Origin: Verrucomicrobiota bacterium
GTDB taxonomy: Bacteria; Verrucomicrobiota; Verrucomicrobiia; Verrucomicrobiales; Akkermansiaceae
DNA length: 51,328 bases
Assembly (NCBI GenBank): GCA_018969605.1
Contig: JAGWXY010000007.1
Coordinates: 1 to 51,328, forward strand
Reading direction: 5' to 3'
Shown: piece by piece, positions 9,149 to 18,605 of the stretch
How positions within the stretch are numbered: position 1 is the stretch's first letter
How the letters are laid out: each line of letters begins with the position of its first letter
The notes under the pieces: generated by a model
Told to the model about the DNA's origin: nothing
What the model saw: the letters and a program-made list of their open reading frames with translations, nothing else
Database searches by the model: none
Program-made: the position numbers and the translations under genes

Positions 9149-9246
9149 GCGCCGATGATGTTAAAATTTCCGCAGATTCAAAATCCAAAATTCTGCCGCC
9201 GCACTTTCGCCTTCATCCGCCGGCAAATCCGCCCATGCTCCCCAAC

Positions 9247-10128
9247 ATGAGCCAGCCGCAAAAAGGAATCGCCGCCGCGCTCGCAGCCTTTTCCATGTGG
9301 GGCATCCTCCCTGTTTTTTGGAAATCGCTGTCCTTTCTCGCCCCCGCCTCGATCGTCGCCCATCGCACATTTTGGTCACTCATCCTGCTCTTGGTCATCG
9401 CGCTCGTGGCAAAAAACGCAACCCCACTCAAAGCCCTGTTCCGTTCGCCTTCCACACTCGCATGGAGCGCGCTCTCCGGCGCGCTGCTCGCATCAAACTG
9501 GCTGCTCTATGTCTGGGCCGTACTCAACCACCGCATCCTCGAAGCTGCACTCGGCTACTACCTAAACCCCTTCTTCAACATGCTCTTTGGCACGCTGTGG
9601 TTCGCCGAAAAACACAATACCCGCCAACTGATAGCCATCGCACTGGCTTTCGCAGGCGTGCTGATCCAGATCCCCACCAGCGGGCACTTTCCCTGGATCC
9701 CGATTGCACTCGCATCCACTTTTTCACTTTACGCAGTGGTCAGAAAAAAATCATCTCTCGACGCGCGCGATGGACTCACGCTCGAAGCCTCACTCCTCGC
9801 CCCATTCGCACTCGCATGGATCGCCACCCACCCAGCCGATTCAGGCATTTATCCGCTGCCCACATGGCCGCAAGCCACCCTCATCATCGCCAGCGGCATT
9901 GCCACCACCCTTCCCATGCTTTGCTTCACCTACGCCGCACGCAACATCCGTCTCACCACCCTCGGCATGATCCAATTTCTCGGACCCACCCTGCAATGGA
10001 TCATCGGTTGGCGATGGTACGGGGAAACCATGGATCCGCAACGCATGCTTTCCTTCGGCCTGATCTGGCTGGCGGTGGTGCTGTACTTGTCGGGCGGAAA
10101 TTTCACTTTGCAAAAGCGTACGGAATAA
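9247..10128 (+). CDS. rarD: RarD-like EamA transporter
   Basis: A 293-residue inner-membrane protein with about ten hydrophobic segments arranged as two EamA repeats. The opening KGIAAALAAFSMWGILPVFW and the middle ALGYYLNPFFNMLFG are typical of RarD, a drug/metabolite exporter family named in E. coli for chloramphenicol sensitivity; its physiological substrate is not known. An in-frame ATG at 9235 is an alternative start. The stop shares a base with an upstream in-frame ATG of the following antitoxin gene, so the toxin-antitoxin pair may be co-transcribed with rarD. Confidence 0.88.
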   Translation: MSQPQKGIAAALAAFSMWGILPVFWKSLSFLAPASIVAHRTFWSLILLLVIALVAKNATPLKALFRSPSTLAWSALSGALLASNWLLYVWAVLNHRILEAALGYYLNPFFNMLFGTLWFAEKHNTRQLIAIALAFAGVLIQIPTSGHFPWIPIALASTFSLYAVVRKKSSLDARDGLTLEASLLAPFALAWIATHPADSGIYPLPTWPQATLIIASGIATTLPMLCFTYAARNIRLTTLGMIQFLGPTLQWIIGWRWYGETMDPQRMLSFGLIWLAVVLYLSGGNFTLQKRTE

Positions 10129-10142
10129 TGTACGTAAAAGAC

Positions 10143-10385
10143 ATGAAGAGCATCACAGCAACTTTCGCCCGCTCCGATCTTTATCGGGTCATCGATTCTG
10201 CCGTTAACAATCACGAACCGATCCACATTTCCGGCAAGCGTGGCAATGCGGTTCTGCTCGGCGAGGCCGACTGGAGAGCAATTCAAGAAACACTCCACTT
10301 GGTCAGCATTCCTGGAATGAGGGATTCAATCCTGCAAGGGATGAAAGAACCGATCGCAAAATGCAGCCGAAAAATTGATTTGTGA
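10143..10385 (+). CDS. yefM: Phd/YefM-family antitoxin
   Basis: About 80 residues. The N-terminal half has the Phd/YefM DNA-binding fold (FARSDLYRVIDSAV, EPIHISGKRGNAVLLGEADW) and the C-terminal half has the toxin-neutralising tail SIPGMRDSILQGM, close to YefM proteins. The following Txe/YoeB gene starts with a GTG overlapping this stop. An in-frame ATG at 10128 would add five residues; the ATG at 10143 matches the usual family start. The complex normally represses its own promoter, but here the promoter could lie upstream of rarD or inside it. Confidence 0.9.
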   Translation: MKSITATFARSDLYRVIDSAVNNHEPIHISGKRGNAVLLGEADWRAIQETLHLVSIPGMRDSILQGMKEPIAKCSRKIDL

Positions 10386-10645
10386 GCTACGAACTGGTCT
10401 ACACAACCCAGGCAAGAAAGGACGCAAAAAAGCTCAAAGGCAGCCCTCTTGCCAACAAAGCCAGAGAGCTGCTGGACCTGATCCGTGCAGACCCGCTTTA
10501 CGATCCACCCCCTTTCGAAGCGCTTGTTGGAGATCTGAAAGGCGCCTACTCACGCCGCATCAACCTCCAACATCGCTTGGTTTACCAAGTTTATGAGGAT
10601 GAAAAGGTGATCAAGGTCATCAGACTTTGGACCCACTACGAATGA
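10382..10645 (+). CDS. Txe/YoeB-family toxin
   Basis: An 87-residue RelE-superfamily mRNA interferase of the Txe/YoeB type, expected to cut mRNA at the ribosomal A site. The family pattern is complete: ARKDAKKLKGSP, PFEALVGDLKGAYSRRI, QHRLVYQVYE and the terminal RLWTHYE, which contains the catalytic histidine and tyrosine. The GTG start overlaps the antitoxin stop by four bases. No truncation is seen, so the pair looks functional. The usual start MSYELVYTTQARKD supports this GTG. Confidence 0.92.
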   Translation: MSYELVYTTQARKDAKKLKGSPLANKARELLDLIRADPLYDPPPFEALVGDLKGAYSRRINLQHRLVYQVYEDEKVIKVIRLWTHYE

Positions 10646-10736
10646 CCAGCCGCCGCGGGGACGAAGCACACGATGCCTGACCCGCCAAACACGCAAAGAA
10701 CTTGTCGGTGCCATGTCCGCCGACTAAGCCTTTTCC

Positions 10737-11438
10737 ATGCTCGAAGATGTCCGTGCCCTGTTGGTCCTCCAGGACCGTGACCGCCGCCTGCTTTCCCTTG
10801 CCAAGGATCAGGAAAAACTGCCGCAGGATGAGGCCCGCGCACAGGGCAAACTCGCAGCCGACAACAAAGCGGTGCAAGCGGCCCACGACGCGCTCGTCGA
10901 ATGCGAACTCCAACTCAAACGCATCGAACTCGATGTCGGCGCCCGCAAAACAACCATCCAACGTCTCAAGGTCCAGCAGTTCGAAACTCGCAAAAATGAC
11001 GAGTACCAAGCACTCGGCAACGAAGTGATCCGCTACGAAAAGGAAGTCGACGCGCTCGAAACAAAAGAACTCGAGCTGATGGAGCAAATCGATCAGTTGC
11101 GCGCCGCCCACAAAGAGGCCGAAGCAAAACGCGCGAAAACCCAAGTGCTGGTCGACGAAGACATCGCATCCATCCGCCAACGCGCCGAACGCATCAAGCA
11201 AGATCAGGCCGAGCTCAGCGCCGAACGCGACCAACTCGCCGCCGCCATTCCCGAGTCAATCCTCCCGCTCTACCAGCGCCTCATGAAAACCAAGGCCGGC
11301 CTCGCCGTTGCACCGATGCAGGATGGCAAATGCGGTGGCTGCCACATGAAGCTCATCGCATCCACCGTCGTCGCCGTGCAAACCGGCAAGGAACTCGCCC
11401 GCTGTGAAGACTGCGGCCGCATCCTTTACGCGGAATAA
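10737..11438 (+). CDS. coiled-coil protein with C-terminal zinc ribbon
   Basis: A 233-residue soluble protein. Residues 1-180 are a long charged coiled coil with many Glu, Gln, Lys and Ala residues; the C-terminus has a four-cysteine zinc ribbon (CGGCH and CEDCG). This is the zf-RING_7 layout seen in Helicobacter HP0958 and the chlamydial CdsZ. Functions proposed for the family include RNA binding and secretion-system chaperoning, but nothing in this context selects one. It is convergent with cysK, with only 29 bases between stops and no clear terminator. Confidence 0.85.
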   Translation: MLEDVRALLVLQDRDRRLLSLAKDQEKLPQDEARAQGKLAADNKAVQAAHDALVECELQLKRIELDVGARKTTIQRLKVQQFETRKNDEYQALGNEVIRYEKEVDALETKELELMEQIDQLRAAHKEAEAKRAKTQVLVDEDIASIRQRAERIKQDQAELSAERDQLAAAIPESILPLYQRLMKTKAGLAVAPMQDGKCGGCHMKLIASTVVAVQTGKELARCEDCGRILYAE

Positions 11439-11467
11439 ACGCCACGCGGCGAAGCGCGCATGGTTGA

Positions 11468-12427
11468 TTAAATCTCGTGCACCGGAAGGTTTGTCACTTC
11501 CTCGCGCACTTTTTCCGCAAGTGGCGTTGAGAGATAGCGTTCGGTCGAGGAGCAACCGACGGTGACGATGCGCTTGCCCTTAAACTCCGGGCGTTTGGCA
11601 ATCTGCATCGCAGCCCAGACATTCGCGCCGGTGGAAATGCCAGCCGGCAGACCTTCCTGCTGTGCCAACGCCTGAGCGGTGGCGAAGGCATCCTCGTTGC
11701 TCACTTGGATGACCTCATCGATGATGTCGACATTGAGGTTCTTCGGAATGAATCCGGCACCAATGCCTTGAATCATGTGCGGGCCGGGAGCACCCCCGGA
11801 AATGACCGGGCTCGCCACAGGCTCAACCGCAAAGGCCTTCATCGCGCAACGAGATTTGATGACCTCCGAAACACCGGTGAGCGTGCCACCAGTGCCGACA
11901 CCAGCGACGAAGGCATCAATTTTTCCTTCGGTGTCGCGCCAGATTTCCTCGGCGGTCGTTTCCCGGTGCACCTGCGGGTTGGCCGGATTGTCAAACTGAC
12001 CCGGACCAAAGGCACCCGGCGTTTGCTCCAAAAGTTGTTTCGCCTTGGCGATCGCACCACCCATGCCACGGGCACGCGGCGTGAGCACGATCTCGGCACC
12101 GAGCAAACGCAACAGCACGCGACGCTCGATCGACATGCTCTCGGGCATCGTGAGAATGCAACGATAACCCTTCGAGCGCGCGACAAAAGCCAAAGCAATG
12201 CCGGTGTTGCCGGATGTCGGCTCGATGATCAAACCACCGGGCCTGAGCAATCCATCACGCTCGGCCGCCTCAATCATGGCCTTGCCAATGCGGTCTTTGA
12301 CGCTGAAGAGCGGATTGAAGAATTCGGCCTTCACGCAGATCTCGGCATCAAGGCCGGCGGTCACATGGTTGAGGCGAATGAGCGGCGTGTTGCCGACGGT
12401 GGCGGTCATGTTGGGAGCGATTGGCAT
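11468..12427 (-). CDS. cysK: cysteine synthase A (O-acetylserine sulfhydrylase)
   Basis: Pyridoxal-phosphate enzyme that makes L-cysteine from O-acetylserine and sulfide. 319 residues. The PLP lysine lies in FSVKDRIG (K44); the phosphate- and substrate-binding TSGNTGIA follows, then GVGTGGTL and the C-terminal GCSSTERY, where the family normally has GxGERY. That variation and the short C-terminus are mild divergences. The start [16 protein letters not shown] was chosen over an upstream extension of 19 codons. It is the last gene of a minus-strand sulfur cluster and would use the sulfide made by CysJI. Confidence 0.93.
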   Translation of the reverse strand: MPIAPNMTATVGNTPLIRLNHVTAGLDAEICVKAEFFNPLFSVKDRIGKAMIEAAERDGLLRPGGLIIEPTSGNTGIALAFVARSKGYRCILTMPESMSIERRVLLRLLGAEIVLTPRARGMGGAIAKAKQLLEQTPGAFGPGQFDNPANPQVHRETTAEEIWRDTEGKIDAFVAGVGTGGTLTGVSEVIKSRCAMKAFAVEPVASPVISGGAPGPHMIQGIGAGFIPKNLNVDIIDEVIQVSNEDAFATAQALAQQEGLPAGISTGANVWAAMQIAKRPEFKGKRIVTVGCSSTERYLSTPLAEKVREEVTNLPVHEI

Positions 12428-12455
12428 GGCAATGGTATTCGTTAGATTCGCGACA

Positions 12456-12479
12456 TTGTGGCTGCGGCCGCAGCCACAA
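12456..12479. repeat. perfect 24-bp palindrome upstream of cysK
   Basis: TTGTGGCTGCGG (12456-12467) is followed directly by its exact reverse complement (12468-12479). It lies between the stop of the PEP-CTERM gene and the cysK start, about 29 bases upstream of the cysK ATG. There is no loop and no T run on either strand, so it resembles a protein-binding site more than an intrinsic terminator. Confidence 0.7.
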
Positions 12480-12515
12480 GTCAAGACACGGGATCGAAGC
12501 CTTTCCCGAAAAATA

Positions 12516-13259
12516 TCAACTCCAACGCCTGCTCCTCATGCTCAGCGCCACCGCTGCGCCCACCGCCACCAGCATCGGGGAACCTGGCTCTGGAACCGAA
12601 TTTGCCATGACCGGTATCTCCGTTGCGTTGAACTGAATGTTGTCGATACGGTTGTTGCCAGTGCTTGCGGTGGCCCCATTGAAAGTCACTCGCACATAGG
12701 CATTGTCTATATCATCCAATCCATCGAACGCTGCAAATCCAAGGACACCGGATCCCGAATACGAGCCGGTGATCGTACCCGGCACGCTGCCGGCCGATAG
12801 CGTACCGATGGAACGATACGCGATTCCATCCGCACTATACTCCCATAGCTGGGTGGCAAAACCGGTGGTCGTTCGCTGCGCCGCCAATGAAATGCTCAGG
12901 TTCTGGTATCCCGCCATCGAGAACTTGAAGACCGCCATGTTGCCGTTGGCGGCAGTGCTCGCGCCAGCGATCAGCGCCAGCGCCGAGGATCCAATGGTCG
13001 ATGTGGATAAACCATTGCCCGCATTGACCCCAGTACCGGCAAAACTACCAAGCTGGTTTGAGGTCAGCCATCCGGATGAACCATTCGTCCCATCAAGGTA
13101 GAACATGCCGGAACCAAAATTGGCCTTGTATGCCCGCGGGCTGTTGGGCTGGGCCGCGGCAGCGGTGCCGCCAGTGGTCGTTGTCTGGAAATCCCATCCC
13201 GCAATCAATGCCGAATGCGCAGGCAAACTGCCAATGACAGCGAGAAGCAGATGCTTCAT
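12516..13259 (-). CDS. secreted PEP-CTERM sorting-signal protein
   Basis: About 247 residues. A signal peptide ([20 protein letters not shown]) is followed by a Ser/Thr/Gly/Asn-rich body of predicted beta structure and the tail [20 protein letters not shown] plus RSRRWS. That is the PEP-CTERM signal: a VPEP motif, one membrane helix and a basic end, recognised by an exosortase that fixes proteins to the cell surface or matrix. The exosortase itself is not in the window. The frame extends upstream, but the signal peptide fixes the start at 13259. The body has no recognised enzymatic motif. Confidence 0.85.
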   Translation of the reverse strand: MKHLLLAVIGSLPAHSALIAGWDFQTTTTGGTAAAAQPNSPRAYKANFGSGMFYLDGTNGSSGWLTSNQLGSFAGTGVNAGNGLSTSTIGSSALALIAGASTAANGNMAVFKFSMAGYQNLSISLAAQRTTTGFATQLWEYSADGIAYRSIGTLSAGSVPGTITGSYSGSGVLGFAAFDGLDDIDNAYVRVTFNGATASTGNNRIDNIQFNATEIPVMANSVPEPGSPMLVAVGAAVALSMRSRRWS

Positions 13260-13401
13260 ATGACCGCCACGTGCGAGGCTGACGGAGGGACGGAGGGCGT
13301 TTTTTGTAGTAGTGTATTTTTTCATACGCCCGCTTCGACTGCGCGGACGCGGCAAATCTTCAAAAAAAATTACCTATTCGGTAAAAATTGTCACGGAAGC
13401 T

Positions 13402-14151
13402 TCAGATCTGGAAGTCCGCCGAACCGGAGTCCAGATGCAGACCGCACTCGTATTTCACGCCACTAAAGCGCGATGATTCTGCATCGCCATTCACCGCCGG
13501 TGCAGTGCTGTGCCAATCACCCATGGTGACATATCCCTTCTCGGCAAGTGGATGACGCGGCAGATCATTTTGATGATAATACAAATCCACCTGCGCGTCG
13601 GCCCAATCAAGAATCGGATAGGCCTTGAGGGTTTTTTTCTGACGCTCCACAAAGGGCCTATCCGAGCGCGTACTCGATTGCGAGCGACGAAGTCCGCTCA
13701 GCCACACATCGGCGCCGATTTCACTCAACGCACGATTCATCGGCTCGATCTTGGTGAGCATCGCATAGCGGTCCGCACCATCCTTGCCTTGCTCCCAAAG
13801 GTTGCCCCACAAGGCCTGCATGCGCGCGGCACTGACCTTGGGTTGATACACCCGCAGGTCGAGATGCTTGAAGCGCGAGAGTAATTCCTCCGCATAGCGA
13901 TAGGTTTCGGGGAACAAAAAACCGGTATCAATGAACACAACCGGGATTTTTGGCGCATGCTCATGGATCAGATGCAACATCACCGCCGCCTGAATGCCAA
14001 AGCTCGTGGTCGCCATCAGGCGATCGCCAAGCCGCTCATGCAACAAACGGATCCGCTCACCCGCACGCAAAGGCGCGAGGGCATCGGAAAGTTCGCCGGG
14101 TTCGGCATGGGCACTCATAATGCTTGGCATGGGATCGGAAGCGGCCGCCAT
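13402..14151 (-). CDS. cysH: phosphoadenylyl-sulfate (PAPS) reductase
   Basis: Thioredoxin-dependent reduction of PAPS to sulfite. 249 residues. Visible are TTSFGIQAAVMLHL (PP-loop region), FIDTGFLFPETY, the arginine-rich WLSGLRRSQSSTRSDR and the C-terminal catalytic ECGLH. The paired cysteines that bind the iron-sulfur cluster of APS reductases are absent: the aligned stretch reads ADRYAMLTKIEP. It is therefore assigned as the PAPS-using type. Its ATG overlaps the cysI stop by four bases, which indicates coupled translation. Confidence 0.93.
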   Translation of the reverse strand: MAAASDPMPSIMSAHAEPGELSDALAPLRAGERIRLLHERLGDRLMATTSFGIQAAVMLHLIHEHAPKIPVVFIDTGFLFPETYRYAEELLSRFKHLDLRVYQPKVSAARMQALWGNLWEQGKDGADRYAMLTKIEPMNRALSEIGADVWLSGLRRSQSSTRSDRPFVERQKKTLKAYPILDWADAQVDLYYHQNDLPRHPLAEKGYVTMGDWHSTAPAVNGDAESSRFSGVKYECGLHLDSGSADFQI

Positions 14152-15875
14152 CAGGCGGTGGCAAAGGCCTCTGGCTTGATGTTCTTGTGGAAATCTCCGC
14201 CCTGCACGGTCGCCGCGACATAGCCGGCACGGATGCAGAAATCACCGAAGCGCTCACCATCGTTGCGCTCCTTGGCGTAGCGGCCGATGATCGGTGCCAG
14301 CAAGGCCTTGATCTCCGTGCCGGGGACATTCTCGCGATAGAGTTTCGAAAGTCGCTGACCCGCAAAACCACCGCCGAGATAGACATTGTAGCGTCCGGGC
14401 GCGCGACCCACAAAACCGATTTCGGAAATGAAAGGTCTCGCGCAACCGTTCGGGCAACCGGTCATGCGCACCGTGATCGCGTCGTGTCGCAGGCCGTTTT
14501 CTTCGATCACCTCTTCAAGCTCGGTGAGCAGATCCGGCAGATAACGCTCGGCCTCGGCCAGCGACAAACTGCAGGTCGGCAACGCAACGCAGGCAAGCGA
14601 GTTCAAACGCAGCGCACTTTTCTCATGACTATCCTTGATGCCGTATTGCTCGAGCAGCTTCTCAATCTGCGGACGCTTCTTCGGCGAAATGTTGGCGATG
14701 ATGAGGTTCTGGTTCGCCGTCAGACGGAAGTCGCCATCGTGAATCTTGGCGATTTCACGCAAGCCCGTGCGCAGCGGATAGCTCTCGGTGTCGAGCACGC
14801 GACCGCCTTGGATGAACAGCGTGAGATGCGAGTTGCCATTCTTGTCCTCGACCCATCCGTAGCGATCACCATTGTCCTCGAACTTGAACGGACGCACGGG
14901 ACCGAGTTCATAGCCGAGGTACTCGTTGAGCTTTGCCAGAATCCAATCCGCGCCGCGATCATCGACGGTGTACTTGAAGCGCGAATGCTTGCGGTCGGTG
15001 CGATCACCGAAGTCGCGCTGCACGAGCACCACCTTTTCCGCGACATCGACAACCTGGTCGGTCGTGCAAAATCCAATGATGTCCGCAATCCGCGGGTATG
15101 TCGCATCGTTGCCATGAGTCGAACCCATGCCACCGCCCACCGCGACATTGAATCCAAGCAACTTACCCTTCTCGACAATCGCGATGAAGGACAGACAGTT
15201 GGCATAAATGTCGACATCGTTCGATGGCGGCACCGCGATGGTGATCTTGAACTTCCGCGGCAGGTAGGTCTTGCCATAGATCGGCTCGACCTCTTCCTCG
15301 CTCGATTCGATTTTCTCACCATCGAGCCAGATCTCGTGATACGCGCGAGTCTGCGGCGTGAGATGATCCGAAATCCCCTGCGCGACCTTGAGCACCTCGG
15401 CGTGAACCTCAGAAAGATGCGGGTTTGGATTGCACATGACATTGCGGTTCACATCACCGCAGGCGGCGATGGTGTCCATCGCGGTTTGGTTGATCTCTTT
15501 GATCGTGCGCTTGAGGTTGCTCTTGATGATCCCGTGAAACTGGAACGCCTGGCGCGTCGTGAGCTTGATGGTGCCATTGGCAAACTGCGTCGCCATGCGG
15601 TCGGTCTCAAGCCACTGCGCTGGCGTGGCAACACCGCCCGGCACGCGGATGCGGATCATGAACGAATAGGCCTTGTCGAGCTTGTGCTTGCGGCGGTTGG
15701 CACGCAGATCGCGATCGTCCTGCTGATAAGTGCCGTGGAATTTCAGCAGCTGCTGATCATCCTCGGACATCGAACCGGTCGACATGTCCGCAAGCCCCTC
15801 GGCAATCGTGCCGCGGAGGTAATTGCTGCGCGTCTTGATGTATTCGTTCGCGGAAAGTTTCTTTTCTTCGGACAT
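14151..15875 (-). CDS. cysI: sulfite reductase hemoprotein (beta) subunit
   Basis: Siroheme/4Fe-4S subunit that reduces sulfite to sulfide with six electrons from CysJ. 574 residues, the normal length. All four cluster ligands are present: CVALPTC (Cys-x5-Cys) near residue 430 and GCPNGC (Cys-x3-Cys) near 475, with the siroheme-binding arginines in [11 protein letters not shown]-type and RMTGCPNG segments. The start [20 protein letters not shown] matches the family. It follows cysJ by 40 bases and overlaps cysH, giving a cysJ-cysI-cysH order on the minus strand. Confidence 0.96.
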   Translation of the reverse strand: MSEEKKLSANEYIKTRSNYLRGTIAEGLADMSTGSMSEDDQQLLKFHGTYQQDDRDLRANRRKHKLDKAYSFMIRIRVPGGVATPAQWLETDRMATQFANGTIKLTTRQAFQFHGIIKSNLKRTIKEINQTAMDTIAACGDVNRNVMCNPNPHLSEVHAEVLKVAQGISDHLTPQTRAYHEIWLDGEKIESSEEEVEPIYGKTYLPRKFKITIAVPPSNDVDIYANCLSFIAIVEKGKLLGFNVAVGGGMGSTHGNDATYPRIADIIGFCTTDQVVDVAEKVVLVQRDFGDRTDRKHSRFKYTVDDRGADWILAKLNEYLGYELGPVRPFKFEDNGDRYGWVEDKNGNSHLTLFIQGGRVLDTESYPLRTGLREIAKIHDGDFRLTANQNLIIANISPKKRPQIEKLLEQYGIKDSHEKSALRLNSLACVALPTCSLSLAEAERYLPDLLTELEEVIEENGLRHDAITVRMTGCPNGCARPFISEIGFVGRAPGRYNVYLGGGFAGQRLSKLYRENVPGTEIKALLAPIIGRYAKERNDGERFGDFCIRAGYVAATVQGGDFHKNIKPEAFATA

Positions 15876-15915
15876 AAAAATTTTCGTTGTTCAGTGGTTG
15901 GTTTGCTTTGGCGCA

Positions 15916-17688
15916 TCAATACACATCGCGCTGGTAGCGTTTCGATTTCTTGAGCTCCTCGACATAAGCTTCGGCCGCTTCGCGCGACTTGCCGCCGTGT
16001 TTTTCGACAATCGAAACAAGTGCCTCATGGACATCGGCCGCCATGCGCGTGGCATCGCCGCAGACATAGAAATAAGCGCCTTTCTCGAGCCAAGCGTAGA
16101 GCTCGGCGCCCTGCTCGAGCATCTTCTGCTGGACATAGATTTTCTCGGGTTGATCCCGCGAAAACGCGACATCGAGACGGCTCAGCACACCACTCTTGAG
16201 GTGATCCTGCCACTCGAGCTGATAGAGGAAATCGAAGAGATATTTTTGATCCCCCATGAAGAGCCAGTTCTTGCCGCTGGCACCGGTGGCCGCGCGGTGT
16301 TCGACAAAGGCGCGGAATGGAGCCACCCCGGTGCCGGGGCCGACCATGATCACCGGCGCGGCATCATCAGCAGGCAAACGGAAATTTTTGTTCGGCTGCA
16401 CAAAGATCGGCACCTCCGATCCGAGCTTCGCGAGATCGGCCAGATAGGTCGAGCACACGCCCTTGCGCGAGCGACCGTGCGATTGGTAACGCACTGCCGC
16501 CACTGTGAGATGCACCTCGCCGGGGTGCGCAAGCGGACTGGAGGCAATGGAGTAAAGACGCGGCGGCAACTTACGGAACATGCCCGCGAGCGCATCGGCC
16601 GAAAGACCCGATGGCGCAAAGTCGCTGATCGCATCAACGATCTCGCGACCGTAGTTATACTCCTTGAGCTTTTCCTTGGCATCGTCGGCCAGCAGCGCCT
16701 TCAAGGCATCGGATCCGGTCGCCTCTGCCAGCTTGGTGAGCACGCTGCGCGAAAGTGCGGTGATGTCGAAATCTTCGCGCAAGGCATCGGCCAACAACTT
16801 GCGGCCGGAGACCTTGGTTTCAATTTCCTCATCCCCTTTCAACTTGGCCGCCGCGAGCACCGCCGCGACGACATCGGGCGCATTGACCGGCACGACCGCC
16901 AAGGCATCGCCGGGCTCATACGACAGACCCGATCCATCGAGCGAAAATTCCAAATGAATCGTCTCCTTGCTCGAACCCTCGCCATTGAGCATCACACGAT
17001 CATTCAAAGCCGATGGAAACGGATTCTTCTTTCCGTATTCGACGCCGCCTGCAGCGACATCCGCGACCGCAGCAGTGGCAATCGCTCCGCCCGTCGGTGC
17101 CAGCGCGGTCAGGGCAAGCCCAAGCCATTCGCTGAAGGCATCTTCGTAATCCACATCGCAATCACGACGATCCGCCACGCGCTTGCCACCCAAGGCTTCA
17201 AGCCGCGCGTCGATGTCCTTGCCGGTCTGGCAAAATTTCTCATACGAGGTGTCGCCCAGAGCGCAGACGGAATAACGCAAACCGCTCAAAGCAATTTCCT
17301 CGCTCATCAAGGTTTTGTAAAAACCGACCGCTGTTTCCGGTGGTTCTCCATCACCCCAAGTCGAGACGATGACCAACAAATTCCCCACCGCCGCCAGACT
17401 CGCCGGCTCGATCTCGGACATGTTTTTCATCACCGCCTGGAAACCACGCTTCTTGGCATCCTTCACCGCACGCGCGGCAAGAGTCTCGGAGTTGCCCGAT
17501 TCGGTACCGTATAAAACAGTCAACTTCCCAGCGGAAACCACCGCCGGTGCCGCCGCGCCCGCCGGCCCCATACCCGCCAAAAATCCGCTCAGCCATGCAC
17601 GCTGCGCGGCATCGGTCGCGGACAACAAGGATTCCAAAGACTGACGCTGTTCTTTGGAGAAGGGTGCGTGATCGGGAAATTTAAACAT
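15916..17688 (-). CDS. cysJ: sulfite reductase flavoprotein (alpha) subunit
   Basis: NADPH-dependent diflavin reductase that passes electrons to CysI. 590 residues. Domains in order: an N-terminal helical region, flavodoxin-like FMN domain (YGTESGNSE near 60, then STWGDGEPPE), a FAD domain with RLYSIASSP, and an NADPH domain with GTGVAPFRAF and YVCGDATRM. The C-terminus KRYQRDVY is nearly identical to that of enterobacterial CysJ. The start MFKFPDHAPFSKEQ was preferred; the frame extends 29 codons upstream without similarity. Confidence 0.95.
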   Translation of the reverse strand: MFKFPDHAPFSKEQRQSLESLLSATDAAQRAWLSGFLAGMGPAGAAAPAVVSAGKLTVLYGTESGNSETLAARAVKDAKKRGFQAVMKNMSEIEPASLAAVGNLLVIVSTWGDGEPPETAVGFYKTLMSEEIALSGLRYSVCALGDTSYEKFCQTGKDIDARLEALGGKRVADRRDCDVDYEDAFSEWLGLALTALAPTGGAIATAAVADVAAGGVEYGKKNPFPSALNDRVMLNGEGSSKETIHLEFSLDGSGLSYEPGDALAVVPVNAPDVVAAVLAAAKLKGDEEIETKVSGRKLLADALREDFDITALSRSVLTKLAEATGSDALKALLADDAKEKLKEYNYGREIVDAISDFAPSGLSADALAGMFRKLPPRLYSIASSPLAHPGEVHLTVAAVRYQSHGRSRKGVCSTYLADLAKLGSEVPIFVQPNKNFRLPADDAAPVIMVGPGTGVAPFRAFVEHRAATGASGKNWLFMGDQKYLFDFLYQLEWQDHLKSGVLSRLDVAFSRDQPEKIYVQQKMLEQGAELYAWLEKGAYFYVCGDATRMAADVHEALVSIVEKHGGKSREAAEAYVEELKKSKRYQRDVY

Positions 17689-17814
17689 TAGTTTGTTACC
17701 TATCTTTATGAGGTTTCGGCAAAATCGTCCCCCGATTCGGGCCTGCAAGCAACCATTTTGTGAATAAATTGGCAAAAAGTAGCGACCCTTGGCGAGCCTG
17801 CAAAGAAGCCGAAA

Positions 17815-18222
17815 TCAGGCCCAAATCCAGTTCATCACGACATCGATGTCGGGGTGAATGCTGTGATGAACCGGGCAGCCGCGGGCCGCACTTTCGAGCA
17901 ATTTGCGATCGGGATGATCAGCCGAAAGCGGCATCTGGAGGTCGAGCTCGATGCGGCTGATCCGGCGCGGTTGGTCGTCGGACATGAATTTGCGAGCATT
18001 GACGCTCATGCCGATGACATCGATTTCCTTGCGCTTGGCTACGATGCCAATGACCGTGGCCATGCACGCTGCCAAGGCCGTCGCCACAAGATCGGTAGGA
18101 GAAAAAGCCTCGCCGCGGCCATTGTTGTCGAGCGGCGCGTCGGTTGCGATGACGCTGCCCGATGGCTGATGAACAGCCGAGCAGTGCAGGTCGCCTTCGT
18201 AGGTAAGTCGGATTTCAACCAT
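17815..18222 (-). CDS. OsmC-like peroxiredoxin family protein
   Basis: About 135 residues. Both OsmC/Ohr active-site cysteines are present, in ATALAACMAT near residue 52 and ESAARGCPVHHSI near 118, so thiol-dependent peroxide or hydroperoxide reduction is plausible. The helix between them (MATVIGIVAKRKEIDV) matches the family. The start MVEIRLTYEG is the usual one; a GTG/ATG further upstream adds six residues. It lies 126 bases upstream of cysJ on the same strand and may be read with the sulfur genes, though this is not shown. Confidence 0.85.
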   Translation of the reverse strand: MVEIRLTYEGDLHCSAVHQPSGSVIATDAPLDNNGRGEAFSPTDLVATALAACMATVIGIVAKRKEIDVIGMSVNARKFMSDDQPRRISRIELDLQMPLSADHPDRKLLESAARGCPVHHSIHPDIDVVMNWIWA

Positions 18223-18420
18223 GATCTTCTTTGCTCGCAAGGGTTGTCACGCGAGGCATCGAACCCATCGCCGAAAGACGAGCTTTTGGCAAGTCCCGCC
18301 GTGGCATATTGCGCTTCGCATCGAAATGCAAAGAAGAAACCACGAAAGTCACCAAAAGCACGAGAGGGCTTTGCCAGGGATTTTGAACCGAATGGGTAAA
18401 ACATGAAAGACGACCACTGA

Positions 18421-18447
18421 TGGCACTGATGGCACTGATGGCACTGA
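18421..18447. repeat. 9-bp tandem repeat (TGGCACTGA x3)
   Basis: TGGCACTGA occurs three times exactly at 18421-18447, flanked by degenerate units ACCACTGA before and TTTACTGA after. It sits inside the longer dispersed repeat copy and is absent from the second copy, so it looks like a local expansion. Confidence 0.85.
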
Positions 18448-18459
18448 TTTACTGATTTT

Positions 18460-18477
18460 TTGATGAGTACTCATCAA
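18460..18477. repeat. 18-bp perfect palindrome
   Basis: TTGATGAGT is followed directly by ACTCATCAA. It lies inside dispersed repeat copy 1, after a run of T, about 128 bases upstream of the M20 peptidase start. It could be a regulator site or simply part of the repeat structure. Confidence 0.5.
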
Positions 18478-18605
18478 CACCGACCGATCATCTTCTTCTC
18501 GTGAACTTTCGTGTTTTTCGTGGTTGGAACTTCGGCATTCAAGTTCGCCATTCCGCGCCTTACAGCCTTGCCGATCGCCCCGATACGGGGAAAACTTTCC
18601 GCACG

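Larger units (their letters stand above)
18333..18529. repeat. dispersed CACGAA-type repeat, copy 1
   Basis: The left arm AACCACGAAAGTCAC (18338-18352) and the right arm CTTTCGTGTTTTTCGTGGTT (18506-18525) are imperfect inverted repeats at the ends of a 197-bp unit. The same two arms bound a second, shorter unit at 20855-20990, and both contain a conserved GGTRAAACATG block. It has no coding capacity and no transposase. Confidence 0.75.
18223..18605. other. 383-bp non-coding region with dispersed repeat
   Basis: This region separates the divergent OsmC-like and M20 peptidase genes. No open frame in it shows family similarity. It contains one copy of a CACGAA-type dispersed repeat (18333-18529), a 9-bp tandem repeat and an 18-bp palindrome. 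No tRNA or riboswitch was recognised. Promoters for both flanking genes must lie here. Confidence 0.7.

Noticed and set aside
14124-15953. 609-codon open frame on the plus strand antisense to cysI
   Set aside because: It mirrors cysI codon bias in a GC-rich genome; the product is low in family-like motifs and cysI is certain.
15823-17514. 563-codon open frame antisense to cysJ
   Set aside because: Same cause; no recognisable domain, and cysJ on the other strand is unambiguous.
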